From Castanea sativa (taxonomy: Eukaryota; Streptophyta; Magnoliopsida; Fagales; Fagaceae): a DNA stretch of 64,000 nt. Shown piece by piece: positions 60,890 to 64,000 of the stretch (within the stretch, counting starts at the first letter, position 1; every line of letters starts with the position of its first letter). A model generated the notes under the pieces. It worked only from the letters and a program-made list of their open reading frames with translations, ran no database searches and had not been told where the DNA came from. The position numbers and the translations under genes are program-made. Location of the stretch: positions 30,415,001-30,479,000 of the forward strand of contig NC_134013.1 in the NCBI RefSeq assembly GCF_040712315.1. The letters are read 5' to 3'.

Positions 60890-63800
60890 TCATATAAACC
60901 TTGCCGGGACTTTCATGCCGAATCCACGTTTTGCCTTCTCGACACTGTTCAAAAAATTACCCATGGTCAATGACACATCATAAAGAATGCAATTTATCCC
61001 ATCAGAAAAGAAAGACACTCAACAGTTTTGAGCATACATTTGCCTAACAAACCATACTCCATGGAACTGATACCATAAGATAGGGCAATTTAAGTTGTGA
61101 GATAGAAATTTTCTCAAATTCCAATTTATACTTGGTCTACATTTTTCTTGGTGGGGAAGGAAAGTATACTCCTTGTTAAAGAAGTAAATTAGTGTTCCTT
61201 ATGCACAAAGTATACCTCGTCCACCAAAAATAAGGTTTTGAAGTCTTATAAATAGACAAACTACAAAGGGTTTGGTGGCTTAAGCCAAGGGTCCTCTCAC
61301 ACAAGGAGAAAATTTGAATTAGCTTGAGAAACCTTTAGAGAGAAATTTTATTATTTGTGAGTGCAGTGCATAAACACTTTGCAATCTCTCTTTGATATAG
61401 TAAATTCATGCCTTGTTGCTACCCATGGACATAGGCTATTGCCAAACCACATAAATTCTTGACATTCTTCTCTAATGTGGGCTTGTGTCTATTTTTCTTG
61501 CTAGTTTTCTTTGTTCCTATCTTTTATATGTGACATCTTTCACAAGCCATAATAGTTGTCACTAGACTCGCTACCAATTTTTTATGGGAGTGCTATCCAG
61601 CGGCCCTTTCCCACAACAAACATAATCAAAGCTTTCACTATCACAACACCTTCTACATGGCGGGATGTGAAAACATGCTAACTAGTTTCCTCCTTTTCTT
61701 TTCCTTCTTTTGTTTTAAAGTCCATCAGGTAGCATTGAGGTGTTGGAAACAAGTAATGGTATCACCAATCATTAATTTTAGTATATACACTAGAAAAAAA
61801 CTGATTATGGTATCACCAATTGTGTGAACTACGAACCACAATTCTTAGGAGTTAAGAATTTTAATCTAATTGATGGTTTTAGCATTGTCTCAGAGTTTCA
61901 AACATGCTTCTAAGCATTGTGAATGATTAGCAGGACTTACGTTGGAGCAAGTTTGCCCAAGCCATCTATTTCTTTGCCAGAGTCCTCATCTACAACTCTC
62001 CCAGAAATCTCAATAATATAAAATCTATCTCTTGCAGTTGGTAGTCCTCTGCTGGCAAGCAAGTCCAGATCTTTCTGATGAAGCTCTCTCCCATTAACAT
62101 AGACACTTGTGTTTCCACTAGAACAATTTGTTGGAATGGGATAGTTGAATTCTTCAATAAATGGCTGCAAAACAACAACAAAAATTTACCTATAAATTCA
62201 TGATATTAAATTTTGTCACCAATTTATGAACCAAGAACCAATAGATCTCACAGGTATTATGCCAAGGCAAGGGTGGCCCATCACACCCCAGAATCCAGCT
62301 CGAAAATCATACCTGGTGAAAGCAAAGACAAAAAAGAAATATTTTTAGTATTTTAGCTAAATGAAAACTGCATAATATCATGCAAATAAACAATGACATG
62401 AAGAAGTCCATTTTAACCAAAAAATATCTTGCTTCAACATAAAACGAGCTTGAGGTTTTTAGATGATTATAGACCAATACCAACTATATTCCTAAGTTCT
62501 CCTGCAACCATGACAAGAACACACAAATTTTCTGGGTAATTAATGCTTGTTGGAACCATAATCTTAAATAAAGTTCCTGCGAAATCATAAATTACACAAA
62601 ATAATATGAGATCTAGTTGAATCAATACTCATAGGCATAGGTTAACCACTGTCTTAAAGAGAGTCTTGGCCTCCATAAAGCACTTAAGGATTTCGGGCCA
62701 AGCCATCCCTTCGGTACATCATACAACTGAACTAAGGCTCAACCATCCTACTCTAGCATGACAAGAGTGAATACAAGTCTCTTCACACCAAATGCCAAAC
62801 TATATCTAGAGACACCCATAAATTCGAACTATCAAGCCTTGTAAAAGACTTTTTTTTATTGCCTCTATTTGTGAATACACCATCAACTATGTAAGAAATC
62901 AGGCAATTATTTTATAGCTTCATAAAATTTAGAATTAATTGGTCACTAGGTTAGAGTTTCATTTATGGAAGCATCTTCATATAAATTAATAATACAATCT
63001 CCTAATTTGAATTGCCCAACAATGACCGTGTTTTTGTGTCACCTACATGGAATTATTCACAATATATTATTTCAATCCAAGATATGCATGTTTTGGATGA
63101 TATATAGTGCATCAAACACCTGATTGTGATTATATAGACCTACCAATAATTTCCTGGCTGAATTGGCCCAGCTGACTTTTCAGCCTTTTTAACAACACGG
63201 TCTGGCATTGGTTGCCCATTAACGAAAACATTAGGTCTTTCATTTTCCAGCCTTCGAGTGGACCTAAAGCTCTTCTTGATGCGACCAATGAAGAATGATT
63301 CAGTATTCTTGTTCATCTTATGTTGATCTTTTTCCTTACTTAGCTCCACAGAGTCTTGAGATAAACTTGTATGAAGATAATCATTGAATGACACCTCCAT
63401 CTCGGTTGCCATTGACATATCTTTAACAGAATTTTGTCGAGAAGTGATCCTACTAAGGACTGCCTTGTCTTGGTCCACACGTTTGCTATTGTTTCCCTGC
63501 CCATATTTGCCCACTGCAAGGTCATCAGAAAAATAAGAACTGTCCAGCAACGGTGAACCTGGAAGTGTAGGAGACAAGTCATCTCTCAAGGGCTGCACAG
63601 CAGAGTGAGAAATATCTCCCTGGACAATTGATGTACCTGGGCTCTCAGAAGAAGAAGAAGAAGAAGAAACAAAAGACGAAGTAAGGCCATGTCTTTTCTC
63701 AGATTCGCTTAAGTTCAACCTTGGGTCTTCTGATTGCATACAGTGCCTATTATCTGTCAAATCGAAGATATAACTAGGATTATCCAAATCTTCAGAGCAG

Positions 63801-64000
63801 GAGTTTATGTTGCCAGCATTCAAACAACCTTGAGAACTTGGATTGCTTTCATTTAATACCTCTTTAGAACCTTCATCAGCCTCAGTAGATATTTGCTTGG
63901 TTTCTTCAGGAACAGGCACACTTAGTTTCTTATTTACAATCTCAAACAACACTATGGTTGAACAGGCACCACATCGCATTTTCTGCTGATTCTTCTCCAT
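60890..64000 (-). CDS. EDR4-like protein, 3' part
   Basis: Four exons are in the window: from beyond 64000 to 63144, 62312-62252, 62164-61941 and 60944-60890, joined in phase with GT-AG introns. The visible part begins near a KMRCGACSTIV motif, half of the zinc-ribbon-like domain (DUF3133) of EDR4-type proteins. A Ser-rich disordered stretch (SSSSSSSES, from a TCT-type repeat near 63650) follows. Then comes the conserved C-terminal block: RPNVFVNGQPMPD, GPIQPGNYWYDFRAGFWGVM, HPCLGIIP, FIEEFNYPIP, VNGRELHQKDLDLLASRGLP, IEISGRVVDEDSGKE, LGKLAPTVEKAKRGFGMKVP. In Arabidopsis, EDR4 is a negative regulator of powdery-mildew resistance and senescence that affects clathrin-linked relocation of EDR1. 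The ATG at 64000-63998 is probably internal, because the Cys-rich motif normally lies mid-protein. The stop is at 60892-60890. No defects are seen. Confidence 0.85.

Noticed and set aside
60368..60893. Two minus-strand frames after the EDR4-like stop
   Set aside because: They lie where the 3' UTR and flank are expected and show no protein-family signature.

Overview
The window is nuclear DNA of a flowering plant. Evidence: genes with GT-AG introns, plant-only families (3xHMG-box, TRICHOME BIREFRINGENCE-LIKE, EDR4-like), an AT-rich background, and dense Ty1/copia, plant LINE, CACTA, PIF/Harbinger, hAT-like, MITE and SINE sequence. The repeat flavour recalls woody rosids such as Fagaceae (oak, chestnut), but that is an impression without a database search. 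I see no rRNA, tRNA or CRISPR array.

Layout. (1) 1-2756: AT-rich intergenic DNA with two SINE-like remnants. (2) 2757-9779: a decayed Ty1/copia element, its gag split by a 2.37-kb TG..CA LTR-like insertion with a CATGT target duplication. (3) 10047-12663 (-): an intact nine-exon 3xHMG-box gene (512 aa as spliced here) with MSA-like mitotic promoter motifs. (4) about 12845-24290 and 26361-55269: two copies of one ancestral segment, in tandem. Each carries a TRICHOME BIREFRINGENCE-LIKE (TBL) gene on the minus strand. Copy 1 is a pseudogene (15046-21313); copy 2 is intact (29191-32715, 464 aa). Insertions differ between copies, so each copy gives the other's empty sites. A truncated LINE (24299-26355) sits at the junction. 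Copy 2 is swollen to about 29 kb.

Two large DNA transposons account for most of that swelling. A 10.6-kb CACTA element (34631-45270, TSD ACT) carries exon-like fragments of at least three unrelated host genes, all on the plus strand: a receptor-like kinase, a RopGEF (PRONE domain) and a UMP-CMP kinase. A 6.26-kb PIF/Harbinger element (47539-53796, TSD TTA) has both expected genes; its transposase has a single in-frame stop. Two LTRs of one family, in opposite orientation and each with a 5-bp TSD, also lie here (36964-37645, 45688-46483).

(5) 56268-59934: a second, 5'-truncated LINE with a 10-bp TSD. (6) 60890-64000 (-): the 3' part of an EDR4-like gene that runs off the right edge.

Host gene content is therefore small: mitotic chromatin protein, cell-wall O-acetyltransferase pair and EDR4-like protein. 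Most of the window is mobile DNA in nested layers. The strongest candidate for something undescribed is the gene-capturing CACTA element.
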